A stretch of 64,000 nt of DNA from Donghicola eburneus. Lineage in GTDB: Bacteria; Pseudomonadota; Alphaproteobacteria; Rhodobacterales; Rhodobacteraceae. Each line of letters starts with the position of its first letter. The stretch's first letter is position 1. The position numbers were made by a program, and so were the translations under genes. The stretch lies in assembly GCF_900115865.1 (NCBI RefSeq), contig NZ_FOXY01000004.1, forward strand, positions 358,210-422,209. Direction: 5' to 3'. Positions 54,542 through 63,786 of this stretch are shown piece by piece. The notes below the pieces were generated by a model. The model saw only the letters and a list, made by a program, of their open reading frames with translations. It did no database searches and was not told where the DNA came from.

Positions 54542-55405
54542 ATGCATCACCGGATATTCGACTTGGACCGCCCTGCGCGGCAAACCACTGCGGTGGTGTT
54601 TGCATCCCCTCATAGCGGCAATGAATATCCGATAGACTTGATGGAGCGCACGATCCTTGACGCGCACACCATCCGGTCGTCCGAAGATGCCTATGTCCAC
54701 GACCTGTTCAGCAGTGCGCCCGATCAAGGCGCGCCGTTTCTGTCCGCGCGATTCCCGCGCGCCTACCTAGATCTGAATCGTAGCCGCGATGAACTGGACC
54801 CCGCCCTGATCGAGGGTGTCCGCCGCCGCTACAATTCTCCGAGAATCGCATCGGGGCTTGGTGTGATTCCCCGCGTGGTGTCAAACGGGCGCGCGATCTA
54901 TCGGGGCAAGATGACCCAAGACGCGGCCCAAGAGCGAATCGAGCGATGCTGGGTGCCCTATCATCAGGCTTTGCGCGGGTTGATGGACGACACTAGTGAG
55001 TCATTCGGTCGTGCCATTCTGATTGATTGCCACTCGATGCCGCACGAAGCGGTCGATAATCTGGTGCGCAGCGACCTACCGCGCCCACAAGTCGTTCTGG
55101 GGGACCGTTTCGGAGCTTCGGCTGATTTGGCCATAGTCACGCATCTCGAGTCTCTGTTCCGTGCCGAAGGATTGGTGGTGACCCGTAACAGCCCCTTTGC
55201 GGGGGCCTACACCGTGCAGCATTACGGACGACCTGGCCGCAATCAGCACGCGATCCAGATCGAGATAGATCGCTCGCTGTATATGAACGAGGCGACGATC
55301 ACCCCACATGAGGGCTATGAAGACTTCAAGGCGTTGATCGGCCGTGTGATCGCAGGGATGGCAGAGTTTGCGAGGGCAACGCCCACACGTATGGCGGCCG
55401 AGTGA
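54542..55405 (+). CDS. N-formylglutamate amidohydrolase family protein
   Basis: 287 aa. Family motifs FASPHSGNEYP, SSEDAYVHDLF, ARFPRAYLDLNRSRDELDP, LIDCHSMP and NQHAIQIEIDRSLYMNE supply the metal-binding His/Glu and Asp. HutG-type enzymes hydrolyse N-formylglutamate in histidine degradation; no other hut gene is near, so the substrate may differ. AAGGAG lies 7 nt before the ATG. Its stop is directly adjacent to the stop of the convergent dinB gene. Confidence 0.9.
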   Translation: MHHRIFDLDRPARQTTAVVFASPHSGNEYPIDLMERTILDAHTIRSSEDAYVHDLFSSAPDQGAPFLSARFPRAYLDLNRSRDELDPALIEGVRRRYNSPRIASGLGVIPRVVSNGRAIYRGKMTQDAAQERIERCWVPYHQALRGLMDDTSESFGRAILIDCHSMPHEAVDNLVRSDLPRPQVVLGDRFGASADLAIVTHLESLFRAEGLVVTRNSPFAGAYTVQHYGRPGRNQHAIQIEIDRSLYMNEATITPHEGYEDFKALIGRVIAGMAEFARATPTRMAAE

Positions 55406-56659
55406 TTACCGCAAAGAGCGCCCTTTGATGATCGCGTCGCTTCCAAACTTCTGACGGATGGCGTCGGTTGCTTTCTCGGCGCGGGCGCGCCGCTCTGCGT
55501 CAGGGTCCAACAGATCGCCGGACCGATCCGCATCTCCGCTATCCACCAGATCACCGAGCCCGACGCCGATCAAACGGAACGGTGCTGCGTCTATGGCTTG
55601 ATCCAATAGCCCACGGGCCGCGCGGTACAGCTTGTCGGCGTACTGGGTCGAATCGGTCAGGGTCACGCGACGGGTCAGTAGACGGAAATCCGCGCGTTTC
55701 AGTTTCAGGGTCACAGTACGGCCCGCGATCCCCTTCGCCTTGGCACGATCCGAAACTTTCTCCGCCATGCGCCACAGATGGCCGTCCAGCAGATCGATAT
55801 CCGAGATATCTTCGTCAAAGGTTGTCTCGTTGCTGACGGATTTCATCCCGCGATCGGGTTTCACAGCGCGCGCATCTTCGCCGCGGGCAAGATGGAATAG
55901 CCGTAGCCCCATGCTGCCGAATCGCGCGACCAGTTCCGTCTCGTCCCAGCGCAGCAGATCAGAGATGGTCCGAATCCCTGCACGGTCCAGCGATGCTCTA
56001 GTCGCACCGCCAACGCCCCAAATGATTCCCACATCTTTGTCGCGCAGAAAGTCTGCTGTCTCGGCCTTGCCGATCACCGCGAACCCGTTTGGCTTGTCGA
56101 TCTCTGACGCGATCTTGGCGAGAAACTTGTTATGCGACAGCCCTATGGATCCGGTGATCCCCAGATCGTCCTTCATGCCTTTGACCAGTCGCGCAACCAG
56201 AACCGCTGGCGGAGCGCCATGCAACTTGGCCGTCCCGCGCAGATCCATGAATGCCTCATCCAGGGATAATGGCTCCACCGCTGGCGTTAGTGCCTCCATC
56301 CGCGCGCGCACTTCACGTGAAACCTCGGCGTAAACCTCCATGCGGGGTTTGATCACTACGGCATCGGGGCACAGCTCCAGTGCCTTAAACATCGGCATGG
56401 CGGACCGCACACCGCGAATCCGCGCCACATAACAGGCAGTCGAGACCACCCCGCGCCGCCCACCACCGATAATCACCGGCTTGGCGGCCAGCTCGGGCCG
56501 ATCCCGCTTCTCAACACTGGCGTAAAAGGCGTCGCAGTCCATGTGGGCGATTCCCAGATCCCACAACTCGTCATGCGCAACCACGCGGGGGCTGCGGCAC
56601 TTGGGGCATCGCGCCCCGTTTTCGAACTCGTGCAAACAATTGCGACACAGTGCAGGCAT
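55406..56659 (-). CDS. dinB: DNA polymerase IV with N-terminal zinc-ribbon-like motif
   Basis: Y-family translesion polymerase. 417 aa from the ATG with GGAGG 9 nt upstream. Before the polymerase core there is a CxxC...CxxC motif (CRNCLHEF..ARCPKC, residues 5-22), absent from E. coli DinB. Catalytic motifs are HMDCDAFYASVE and SLDEAFMDLRG; the helix-hairpin-helix region is VGGATRASLDRAGI. The little-finger domain follows. No terminal beta-clamp motif of the classic QLxLF type is obvious. Confidence 0.94.
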   Translation of the reverse strand: MPALCRNCLHEFENGARCPKCRSPRVVAHDELWDLGIAHMDCDAFYASVEKRDRPELAAKPVIIGGGRRGVVSTACYVARIRGVRSAMPMFKALELCPDAVVIKPRMEVYAEVSREVRARMEALTPAVEPLSLDEAFMDLRGTAKLHGAPPAVLVARLVKGMKDDLGITGSIGLSHNKFLAKIASEIDKPNGFAVIGKAETADFLRDKDVGIIWGVGGATRASLDRAGIRTISDLLRWDETELVARFGSMGLRLFHLARGEDARAVKPDRGMKSVSNETTFDEDISDIDLLDGHLWRMAEKVSDRAKAKGIAGRTVTLKLKRADFRLLTRRVTLTDSTQYADKLYRAARGLLDQAIDAAPFRLIGVGLGDLVDSGDADRSGDLLDPDAERRARAEKATDAIRQKFGSDAIIKGRSLR

Positions 56660-56774
56660 AGGACCCCACCTCCGGCAGCAAATATAAGAGAGGCGGACAC
56701 CTAATGGCACCCGCCTCCTTCATCTTGGCCAAAATACCCAATCGGCCGCAGGCCGTGGCGCTTTAGCGCCAAAC

Positions 56775-57488
56775 TCAAGCGTTAGGGGCCGCAGCCGCAC
56801 GCATTTCAGCCACCACGTCCAACGCAGCCTGACGCGGATCAGCTGCGCGCCAGATCGGGCGCCCGCAGACAATGTGGTCCACACCGCTCTCCACGGCCAT
56901 CGCGGGGGTGGCGATCCGCTTCTGGTCGTCGGTCGCGCTGCCCGCAGGGCGCACACCGGGGGTCACGATCAGGCGGCCTTCGGATTCGGGTAGGGCACGG
57001 ATGCGCGCCGCCTCGTTAGGCGAACAGATGATGCCATCCGCGCCCGCGTCAAAGGCCTTGCCTGCGCGCTCGACCACCAGATCGTCGATGGCCCCGTCCT
57101 TGATCAGCGCGCCATCCAGATCGCCGCGATCCAGCGAAGTTAGGATGGTCACGCTGAGGATTTTCATGTTGCTGCCAGCCGCGCCTTCTTTGGCTGCCTT
57201 CACCACATAGGGGTCACCGTGGACGGTCAGGAAATCCAGATTGAACTGCGCCAGTCCGCGTACTGCGTTCTCAACGGTCTGGCCAATGTCGAACAGCTTC
57301 ATGTCCAGAAAGATCTTCTTGCCGTGCTCGTCTTTCAGCTCGTTGGCCAAGGCCAATCCGCCGCCGGTCAGCATCCCCAAACCGATCTTATAGAAACTGA
57401 CCGCATCGCCGAGTGTTTCGGCAACTTTCAGTCCTTCGAGGGCGTTCGGCACATCCAGTGCGACGATCAGGCGGTCATCGGCGATCAT
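56775..57488 (-). CDS. pyrF: Orotidine-5'-phosphate decarboxylase
   Basis: Final step of UMP synthesis. 237 aa from the ATG with AGGAG 6 nt upstream. The catalytic Asp-Lys-x-x-Asp array is in FLDMKLFDIGQTV; substrate motifs LIVALDVPNALEGL at the N-terminus and GVRPAG near the C-terminus. Divergent from clpB. Confidence 0.97.
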   Translation of the reverse strand: MIADDRLIVALDVPNALEGLKVAETLGDAVSFYKIGLGMLTGGGLALANELKDEHGKKIFLDMKLFDIGQTVENAVRGLAQFNLDFLTVHGDPYVVKAAKEGAAGSNMKILSVTILTSLDRGDLDGALIKDGAIDDLVVERAGKAFDAGADGIICSPNEAARIRALPESEGRLIVTPGVRPAGSATDDQKRIATPAMAVESGVDHIVCGRPIWRAADPRQAALDVVAEMRAAAAPNA

Positions 57489-57558
57489 GGCAGTCTCCTG
57501 TGGGAAAATTTCGCCCGTGATGCGCTGTGAAAATCGAACGGTCAAGAGTGTGTGACCT

Positions 57559-57587
57559 CTTGAAACCCACGCGTGTGCGCTCCATCT
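57559..57587 (+). promoter_or_regulatory. RpoH-type heat-shock promoter of clpB
   Basis: CTTGAA (57559-57564), a 17-nt spacer, CCATCT (57582-57587), 79 nt before the clpB start. It matches the alphaproteobacterial sigma-32 pattern (CTTG ... C-Y-T/A-T-x-T) and sits before a classic heat-shock gene. Confidence 0.7.
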
Positions 57588-57666
57588 TTTTGTAAGAGGC
57601 CCACAACATGATGTGCCGCTTAGCGGGCATCGCCGTAATCGGGCGCTTATATAGAGGAGAACTGCC

Positions 57667-60285
57667 ATGAACTTAGAGAAGTTCACGGAGCGGTCGCGTG
57701 GTTTCCTTCAGGCCGCGCAGACGATTGCTATGCGCGAGGGGCACCAGCAACTGACCCCCGAGCACCTGCTGAAGGCTCTTATGGATGACGACCAAGGCTT
57801 GGCCGCTAATCTGATCTCGCGTTCCGGTGGTCAGGCAAATCAGGTTGGTCTGGCCGTAGATTTGGCTGTCGATAAATTGCCCAAGGTCAGCGGCGATGCT
57901 GGTCAGACCTACATGGCGCAGCCAACTGCCAAGGTGCTGGCCGAGGCTGAAACCCTAGCGCAAAAAGCCGGTGACAGCTTTGTTCCCGTCGAACGCATTC
58001 TGATGGCGCTGGCCATGGTGAAAACCAAAGCCAAGGACGCTCTGGATGCAGGTGGCGTGACTGCGCAAAAGCTGAACGAAGCGATCAACGACATTCGCAA
58101 AGGACGCACCGCAGACAGCGCATCGGCTGAGGATGGCTATGACGCCCTAAAGAAATACGCGGCCGACCTGACACAGCGCGCTGCCGACGGCAAAATCGAC
58201 CCGATCATTGGCCGGGACGAGGAAATCCGCCGTGCGATGCAGGTTCTGTCTCGCCGGACCAAGAACAACCCAGTTCTGATCGGTGAGCCGGGCGTGGGGA
58301 AAACCGCGATTGCCGAGGGCCTTGCCCTACGGATCGTGAACGGCGACGTGCCTGAATCCCTACGCAACAAGAAGCTGCTTGCGCTAGATATGGGTGCGCT
58401 GATCGCCGGTGCGAAATACCGCGGTGAATTCGAAGAGCGTCTGAAAGCCGTTCTGAACGAGGTGACCGCCGCTGCTGGCGAGATCATCTTGTTCATCGAC
58501 GAGATGCACGTTCTGGTCGGCGCGGGTAAAACCGATGGCGCGATGGATGCGGCCAATCTGATCAAGCCTGCGCTGGCTCGGGGTGAGCTGCACTGTGTCG
58601 GCGCAACCACGCTGGACGAGTACCGCAAGTACATCGAAAAAGATGCGGCTCTGGCCCGCCGGTTCCAGCCCCTCGTGGTCGAGGAGCCCACGGTCGAGGA
58701 TACCATCAGTATCCTGCGCGGCATCAAAGAGAAGTACGAGCTGCACCACGGTGTGCGGATCAGTGACTCGGCCCTTGTGGCGGCGGCAACCCTGTCACAC
58801 CGCTATATCACGGACCGCTTCCTGCCGGACAAGGCCATCGACTTGATGGACGAAGCCGCCAGCCGTCTGCGTATGGCTGTGGACAGCAAGCCCGAGGAAC
58901 TGGACGCGATCGACCGCGAGATCCTGCAAAAGCAGATCGAAGCCGAAGCGCTGAAGAAAGAGGATGATGATGCCTCGCGCGACCGCCTCGAAAAGCTGGA
59001 GAAGGAACTGGCAGACCTGCAAGACCGCAGTGCCGAACTGACTGCCCGCTGGCAGGCGGAACGGGACAAGCTGGCTGGTGCACGCGACCTGAAAGAAAAG
59101 CTGGACCGTGCCCGCGCCGAACTGGAGCAAGCGAAACGCGAAGGCAATCTGGCCCGTGCCGGTGAGCTGTCTTATGGCGTGATCCCTCAGCTGGAAAAAC
59201 AGCTAGGCGACGCTGAGACCGCAGAAGCCGACGGTGTCATGGTCGAAGAGGCTGTGCGCCCCGAGCAGATCGCTCAGGTCGTAGAGCGTTGGACGGGTAT
59301 CCCGACCACCAAGATGCTGGAAGGCGAGCGTGAAAAGCTACTCAAGATGGAAGAGGAGCTGGGACGCCGCGTCATCGGTCAACGTCAGGCGGTCAAGGCT
59401 GTGTCGAACGCCGTACGGCGTGCCCGCGCTGGTCTGAACGACGAGAACCGCCCGTTGGGCAGCTTCTTGTTCCTCGGGCCGACGGGTGTGGGTAAGACCG
59501 AGCTGACCAAGGCTCTGGCCGAGTACCTCTTTGACGACGACAACGCGATGGTCCGCATCGACATGTCCGAGTTCATGGAGAAACACGCGGTCAGCCGTCT
59601 GATCGGTGCTCCTCCGGGCTACGTCGGCTATGACGAAGGTGGTGTTCTGACCGAAGCGGTCCGTCGCCGTCCTTATCAGGTGGTTCTGTTCGACGAGGTC
59701 GAGAAGGCGCACCCCGATGTCTTTAACGTGCTGTTGCAGGTTCTGGACGACGGTGTGCTGACTGATGGCCAAGGCCGGACTGTGGACTTCAAGCAGACGT
59801 TGATCATTCTGACGTCGAACCTTGGGGCCCAATCGCTCAGCACCCTGCCGGATGGCGCGGATGCTAGCGATGCCAAGCGCGACGTGATGGATGCGGTGCG
59901 AGCGCACTTCCGCCCCGAATTCTTGAACCGTCTGGACGAGACGATCATCTTTGACCGTCTGGGCCGCGCGGATATGGATGGCATTGTCAGCATCCAGTTG
60001 CGCCGTCTGGAAAAACGTCTGGCTGCGCGCAAGATCAGGCTGGAGTTGGATGAGGACGCCCGTAAGTGGCTGGCCGACGAAGGCTATGATCCTGTGTTCG
60101 GTGCCCGCCCGCTGAAGCGCGTGATCCAGCGTGCCCTGCAAGACCCGCTGGCCGAGATGATCCTCGGCGGGGACGTGCGCGACGATACTGTCGTGACCGT
60201 TAGCGCGGGTGCCGAGGGATTGTTGATTGGCGACCGTATCGGCGCCAGTAATCGCCCAAAGCCGGATGACGCCGTTGTCCACTAA
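57667..60285 (+). CDS. clpB: ATP-dependent disaggregase ClpB
   Basis: Hexameric Hsp100 chaperone that pulls proteins out of aggregates with DnaK. 872 aa. N-domain 1-145 with the Clp N repeat, AAA1 with Walker A GEPGVGKT at 206-213, a coiled-coil middle domain at about 410-525 (Glu/Lys-rich [20 protein letters not shown]), AAA2 with GPTGVGKT at 604-611, and a C-terminal small domain. The presence of the full middle domain separates it from ClpA/ClpC. AGGAGA lies 8 nt upstream. The 60301 terminator follows. Confidence 0.98.
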   Translation: MNLEKFTERSRGFLQAAQTIAMREGHQQLTPEHLLKALMDDDQGLAANLISRSGGQANQVGLAVDLAVDKLPKVSGDAGQTYMAQPTAKVLAEAETLAQKAGDSFVPVERILMALAMVKTKAKDALDAGGVTAQKLNEAINDIRKGRTADSASAEDGYDALKKYAADLTQRAADGKIDPIIGRDEEIRRAMQVLSRRTKNNPVLIGEPGVGKTAIAEGLALRIVNGDVPESLRNKKLLALDMGALIAGAKYRGEFEERLKAVLNEVTAAAGEIILFIDEMHVLVGAGKTDGAMDAANLIKPALARGELHCVGATTLDEYRKYIEKDAALARRFQPLVVEEPTVEDTISILRGIKEKYELHHGVRISDSALVAAATLSHRYITDRFLPDKAIDLMDEAASRLRMAVDSKPEELDAIDREILQKQIEAEALKKEDDDASRDRLEKLEKELADLQDRSAELTARWQAERDKLAGARDLKEKLDRARAELEQAKREGNLARAGELSYGVIPQLEKQLGDAETAEADGVMVEEAVRPEQIAQVVERWTGIPTTKMLEGEREKLLKMEEELGRRVIGQRQAVKAVSNAVRRARAGLNDENRPLGSFLFLGPTGVGKTELTKALAEYLFDDDNAMVRIDMSEFMEKHAVSRLIGAPPGYVGYDEGGVLTEAVRRRPYQVVLFDEVEKAHPDVFNVLLQVLDDGVLTDGQGRTVDFKQTLIILTSNLGAQSLSTLPDGADASDAKRDVMDAVRAHFRPEFLNRLDETIIFDRLGRADMDGIVSIQLRRLEKRLAARKIRLELDEDARKWLADEGYDPVFGARPLKRVIQRALQDPLAEMILGGDVRDDTVVTVSAGAEGLLIGDRIGASNRPKPDDAVVH

Positions 60286-60300
60286 GACCCGAGCATAAAA

Positions 60301-60330
60301 AAGGCCCCGGAGATCGTTCTCCGGGGCCTT
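60301..60330. terminator. Bidirectional terminator between clpB and the fasciclin gene
   Basis: Perfect 13-bp stem AAGGCCCCGGAGA-TCGT-TCTCCGGGGCCTT. On the minus strand a run of T follows, so it is strong for the fasciclin gene; on the plus strand TTT follows. Confidence 0.88.
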
Positions 60331-60345
60331 TCGCGTGAGTGGTGA

Positions 60346-60825
60346 TTATTGGGGCATAATCACAGCGTCGATTTCGTGGATCACGCCGTTCGATGCTGCG
60401 ATGTCTGCACCCACCACGGTCGCATCATCAATCGAGATGACGTCGTCGCTGTTGGTCACGGTTGCTTCTGCACCATTAACGGTGGTGACAGGCATGATGC
60501 CAACTTCAATGTCAGACGACATCACGGCGCCGGGGACTACGTGATATGTCAGGATTTCGGCCAGGGCCTCGGGGTCTGCTAGTAGGGTGTCCAGCGTACC
60601 AGCGGGCAGAGCGGCAAATGCATCGTCGTTGGGGGCAAATACGGTGAACGGACCTTCGCCCTTCAGCGTCTCGGTCAGACCAGCAGCTTCGATTGCGGTC
60701 GCCAGAGTGTTAAAGTTGCCTGCACCAGCTGCGGTGTCGACGATGTCCATGGAATGAGTTTCAGCGAGCGCGGGGCCTGCCATCAGAGCTGCGGTACCAA
60801 GAGCAAGAACAGTACGACGGAACAT
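60346..60825 (-). CDS. Exported fasciclin (FAS1) domain protein
   Basis: 159 aa with a signal peptide ([18 protein letters not shown]) and one FAS1 domain: [46 protein letters not shown] and the ending [13 protein letters not shown]. Such proteins act in adhesion or stress-linked surface functions; the role here is unknown. The start has GGAG 7 nt upstream. Confidence 0.93.
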   Translation of the reverse strand: MFRRTVLALGTAALMAGPALAETHSMDIVDTAAGAGNFNTLATAIEAAGLTETLKGEGPFTVFAPNDDAFAALPAGTLDTLLADPEALAEILTYHVVPGAVMSSDIEVGIMPVTTVNGAEATVTNSDDVISIDDATVVGADIAASNGVIHEIDAVIMPQ

Positions 60826-61016
60826 TGTATATCTCCAAATTTTAGTTTCAATCACAACCCAGTGTTGGCGTTGTTGGAGAAAGTACGCGCCAGCCGCGAA
60901 AAAGATCACTCGAGATATCGTGTTTAATTTCTTGATCTAAGCGATCTGCCGACTAAGCCAGCGCTTCTGGAGGAGACCACTGACATTTTCGTCAGCGGTC
61001 GTGATTGAACCGGCCG

Positions 61017-61457
61017 TTATTCCAGCCCAATTGCTGCACGTGCAATGCCGTCTAGCAGGTCATGAACCTCTTGCATTGGGCCGTCAGGGTAGGGGCGGAA
61101 GCCGATGATGGTCTCGCCTGGTTTGTCAGCGAGGACGGCGACAAAGATGTCATAGGGGCAGTACATCAGGTTCAGGGGGTTTGCCTCCATCACGCTGCGG
61201 GACACAGTGGCCGAGCAGAAGCTATAGACGTCGGCGGCCTCGAATAGCACCACGTCCGAGCCGACGTCTGCGCGGGTCCGCTCTAGCATGTCGCCCGTGT
61301 GGCTGATGTGGTCGACCACGAGCCCTGCGTCGATGATCGCACTTTCTAGCCCAAAAGTGACGTCATCGAAGCTTTGGTCCGTGACATACATAAAGGGCTC
61401 TTCGGCAGCAGCTGTCGTGGCAGCCGCGATCAGGCCGACTGTGATCCAATGTTTCAT
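61017..61457 (-). CDS. Exported DUF302 protein
   Basis: 146 aa with a signal peptide (HWITVGLIAAATTAAAEE). The DUF302 core has SFDDVTFGLESAIIDAGLVV, DVVLFEAADVYSFCSATVSRSVMEANPL and MYCPYDIFVAVLAD, with two Cys. DUF302 proteins bind small ligands of unknown type; many are encoded near redox enzymes. Divergent from msrP with a palindrome between them. GGAGGG lies 6 nt before the start. Confidence 0.88.
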   Translation of the reverse strand: MKHWITVGLIAAATTAAAEEPFMYVTDQSFDDVTFGLESAIIDAGLVVDHISHTGDMLERTRADVGSDVVLFEAADVYSFCSATVSRSVMEANPLNLMYCPYDIFVAVLADKPGETIIGFRPYPDGPMQEVHDLLDGIARAAIGLE

Positions 61458-61478
61458 GGTTTTCCCTCCCCCGTGAAA

Positions 61479-61494
61479 ACAAATTCGAGTTTGT
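61479..61494. promoter_or_regulatory. Near-perfect palindrome between DUF302 and msrP genes
   Basis: ACAAATTCGAGTTTGT, 16 bp with one mismatched pair, 22 bp upstream of the DUF302 start codon. It is a candidate operator shared by the divergent genes. Confidence 0.45.
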
Positions 61495-61632
61495 GAATTC
61501 ATGGCACGTTGCGTGGGTCGCTGGCAATGGCGTGGCCAAACGTTTCAGCCGCTTTACGACAGTGTTAAAAGGAGTTTTTTGGTCAACGAGGGCGGTGATG
61601 CTATGTCATGCAGAGCTTTCAAGGAGGATCCG

Positions 61633-62529
61633 ATGGCGAACCGCTGGCGCAATACCCTGACTTCTGACGATGTGACCCCCGAGGCGATGTTTGTAAATCG
61701 CCGTCAAATGATGGCGGGGGCCGCAGCGCTTGGGCTTGGGTTAACGGCATCTCCTCTGCGTGCCGCTGGTCTTGAGCCCAACAGCTTCGAAGACATTACC
61801 AGCTACAATAACTATTATGAGTTTGGCACGGGCAAAGACGACCCTGCGCGTTACGCGGATCAACTGACCACTGATCCGTGGACCATCAAGATTGATGGCC
61901 TGGTCGAAAAGCCCGGCGATTATGCTCTGTCCGATCTTGTTCCTCAGATGACAATCGAAGAGCGCATCTATCGCTTCCGCTGCGTTGAGGCGTGGTCGAT
62001 GGTTGTGCCATGGAATGGCTTTGAGCTGGCGGATCTGCTGGAACTGGTCGGGGTGAAAAGCGGCGCCAAGTATGTGGCCTTTGAAACCGTGCTACGTCCC
62101 GAGGAAATGCCGGGCACGCGTTTCCCTGTTCTGGACTGGCCCTATCGCGAGGGCTTGCGTCTGGACGAGGCACGTCATCCCCTGACGCTGCTGGCCACCG
62201 GCATCTATGGGAAACCCATGCCGAACCAGAATGGTGCGCCGATCCGTCTGGTCGTGCCGTGGAAGTACGGGTTCAAATACGCCAAATCCATCTCCCGCAT
62301 CACCCTGACGGACCAAGAGCCGCCGACCAGCTGGAATATGGCGAACGCACGCGAGTACGGTTTCTATAGTAACGTGAACCCCGAAGTCGCTCACCCACGT
62401 TGGTCCCAAGCGACCGAGCGCCGGATTGGGGGTGGCCTGTTCGCCAAGCGCGAGCCCACCTTGATGTTCAATGGCTACGACGAGGTCGCTTCGCTGTACC
62501 AAGGCATGGACCTGCGAAAGAACTTCTAA
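61633..62529 (+). CDS. msrP: Protein-methionine-sulfoxide reductase, molybdenum subunit MsrP
   Basis: Periplasmic molybdopterin enzyme that repairs oxidised methionine in envelope proteins. 298 aa from the ATG with AAGGAGG 5 nt upstream. N-terminal Tat-type signal: [19 protein letters not shown] (twin Arg in NRRQMM). The Mo-ligand Cys is Cys117 in [15 protein letters not shown]; also [24 protein letters not shown] and KSISRITL. It overlaps msrQ by 1 bp (TAATG). Confidence 0.95.
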   Translation: MANRWRNTLTSDDVTPEAMFVNRRQMMAGAAALGLGLTASPLRAAGLEPNSFEDITSYNNYYEFGTGKDDPARYADQLTTDPWTIKIDGLVEKPGDYALSDLVPQMTIEERIYRFRCVEAWSMVVPWNGFELADLLELVGVKSGAKYVAFETVLRPEEMPGTRFPVLDWPYREGLRLDEARHPLTLLATGIYGKPMPNQNGAPIRLVVPWKYGFKYAKSISRITLTDQEPPTSWNMANAREYGFYSNVNPEVAHPRWSQATERRIGGGLFAKREPTLMFNGYDEVASLYQGMDLRKNF

Positions 62530-63140
62530 TGATCGATGTCGTGAACCGGTCGGTTAGGGCGATCCCGAATTGGGTTCTCTATGTGGCGGGCGCAGTGCCT
62601 GTCATATGGCTCTATGTGCTGGGTTTCCAGAATGCTCTGGGTGCGGATCCCGTAGATGCGATCGAACGTAATCTAGGACTTTGGGCGCTGTGGCTGTTGA
62701 TCGCTGGCTTGTGCATTACGCCACTTCAGCGCCTGACGCCTCTTCGCTTGATCAAGCTGCGGCGACCGATTGGGGTTGTGGCCTTCTTCTATGTGCTTGT
62801 GCACTTCCTGACGTGGTTGGTGCTGGATGTGCAGATCCCCTCGCAGATCGTCGCGGATATTATCAAGCGTCCTTATGTGACAGTGGGCATGGCCGCGCTG
62901 CTGTTGCTGTTGCCTTTGGCGGTCACATCGAACAACTGGTCCATCCGAAAAATGGGCGCCCGTTGGCGGACTGTGCACAAGCTTGTCTATCCGGCAGTGC
63001 TGTTGGCCGGTCTCCATATGGTGATGCAAGCCAAAGGCTTTCAGCTCGAGCCTTTGGTGTACCTCGCTGCGATTGCGTTCTTGGTCGCGATGCGCTGGAT
63101 GCCTCTTTCTTCATTCCGGCAAGCCTTTGTTAAACGCTGA
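62529..63140 (+). CDS. msrQ: Heme-binding membrane subunit MsrQ
   Basis: Membrane b-heme protein that passes electrons from the respiratory chain to MsrP. 203 aa with about six membrane helices. Heme-ligand His candidates lie in FYVLVHFLTW and in VHKLVYPAVLLAGLHMV. The start overlaps the msrP stop (TAATG), fixing the reading frame; longer in-frame forms lie inside msrP. Confidence 0.95.
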   Translation: MIDVVNRSVRAIPNWVLYVAGAVPVIWLYVLGFQNALGADPVDAIERNLGLWALWLLIAGLCITPLQRLTPLRLIKLRRPIGVVAFFYVLVHFLTWLVLDVQIPSQIVADIIKRPYVTVGMAALLLLLPLAVTSNNWSIRKMGARWRTVHKLVYPAVLLAGLHMVMQAKGFQLEPLVYLAAIAFLVAMRWMPLSSFRQAFVKR

Positions 63141-63180
63141 GGCCTAAGACCTTAGGCGTCACGACTTATTGGGGGCGCAT

Positions 63181-63786
63181 ATGACAAAGGCAATGATCAC
63201 TGCGGCAATGGTTGTCGCACTCGGGCAGTCGGCGGCTGCATCCACCGTGAACTTCTCGTCATCACTCTTTTCTGACACCAAGTCGACGGTGACCTATTCT
63301 GTGGATGGCATCGATCTGACCTTTTGGGCCGAGTCAGCTGGGACACCTGAGCGGTTCTTCAAGAACGGGGGGCTCAGTTTCGGCTACTCCTATATGCACG
63401 CACTGACGATTGTGGCGAGCGAAGCAATCCAGTTGACGCGCTTGAATGGTAAGACCACCAAGTTGGACCCGAGCGGCGCGAGCCTGCCATTCTCAGTCTT
63501 GGTCCGAGAAGAGGTGCAGGCCGACAATCTCGCATTCCCCGCCTATCAATGGGGGTGGCTGGATCTATCGGAGCAGAACATCATCATTCCCAAAAACACG
63601 ACGTTCGCTATTGATGGTGATTTTCAGAGCTGGAACTGGCAGTCCGAAGCGGTTCTCGGCGCGATGCAGTTCGAGGCCTATACGCCGCCACCGATCCCGC
63701 TGCCTGCGACAGCATGGCTTTTCTTGGGGGCTTTGGGCGTCCTCGGGGCGATGAGAGGGCGTGGTAAATCTGCAGGCACCGTCTGA
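63181..63786 (+). CDS. VPLPA-CTERM-type exported protein
   Basis: 201 aa. Signal peptide (MITAAMVVALGQSAAAS), a beta-rich domain of about 150 aa (FSSSLFSDTKSTVTYSVDGIDLTFW), then a sorting tail: Pro-rich IPLPAT, hydrophobic helix AWLFLGALGVLGAM and basic RGRGK. This tail is the Rhodobacterales variant of PEP-CTERM, processed by an exosortase-like enzyme. The start with GGGGG 5 nt upstream was preferred to an upstream TTG. Confidence 0.87.
   Translation: MTKAMITAAMVVALGQSAAASTVNFSSSLFSDTKSTVTYSVDGIDLTFWAESAGTPERFFKNGGLSFGYSYMHALTIVASEAIQLTRLNGKTTKLDPSGASLPFSVLVREEVQADNLAFPAYQWGWLDLSEQNIIIPKNTTFAIDGDFQSWNWQSEAVLGAMQFEAYTPPPIPLPATAWLFLGALGVLGAMRGRGKSAGTV

Noticed and set aside
60976..60999. Hairpin after the DUF302 gene as a terminator
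   Set aside because: ACCACTGAC/GTCAGCGGT has a mismatch and no T-run follows on the minus strand.
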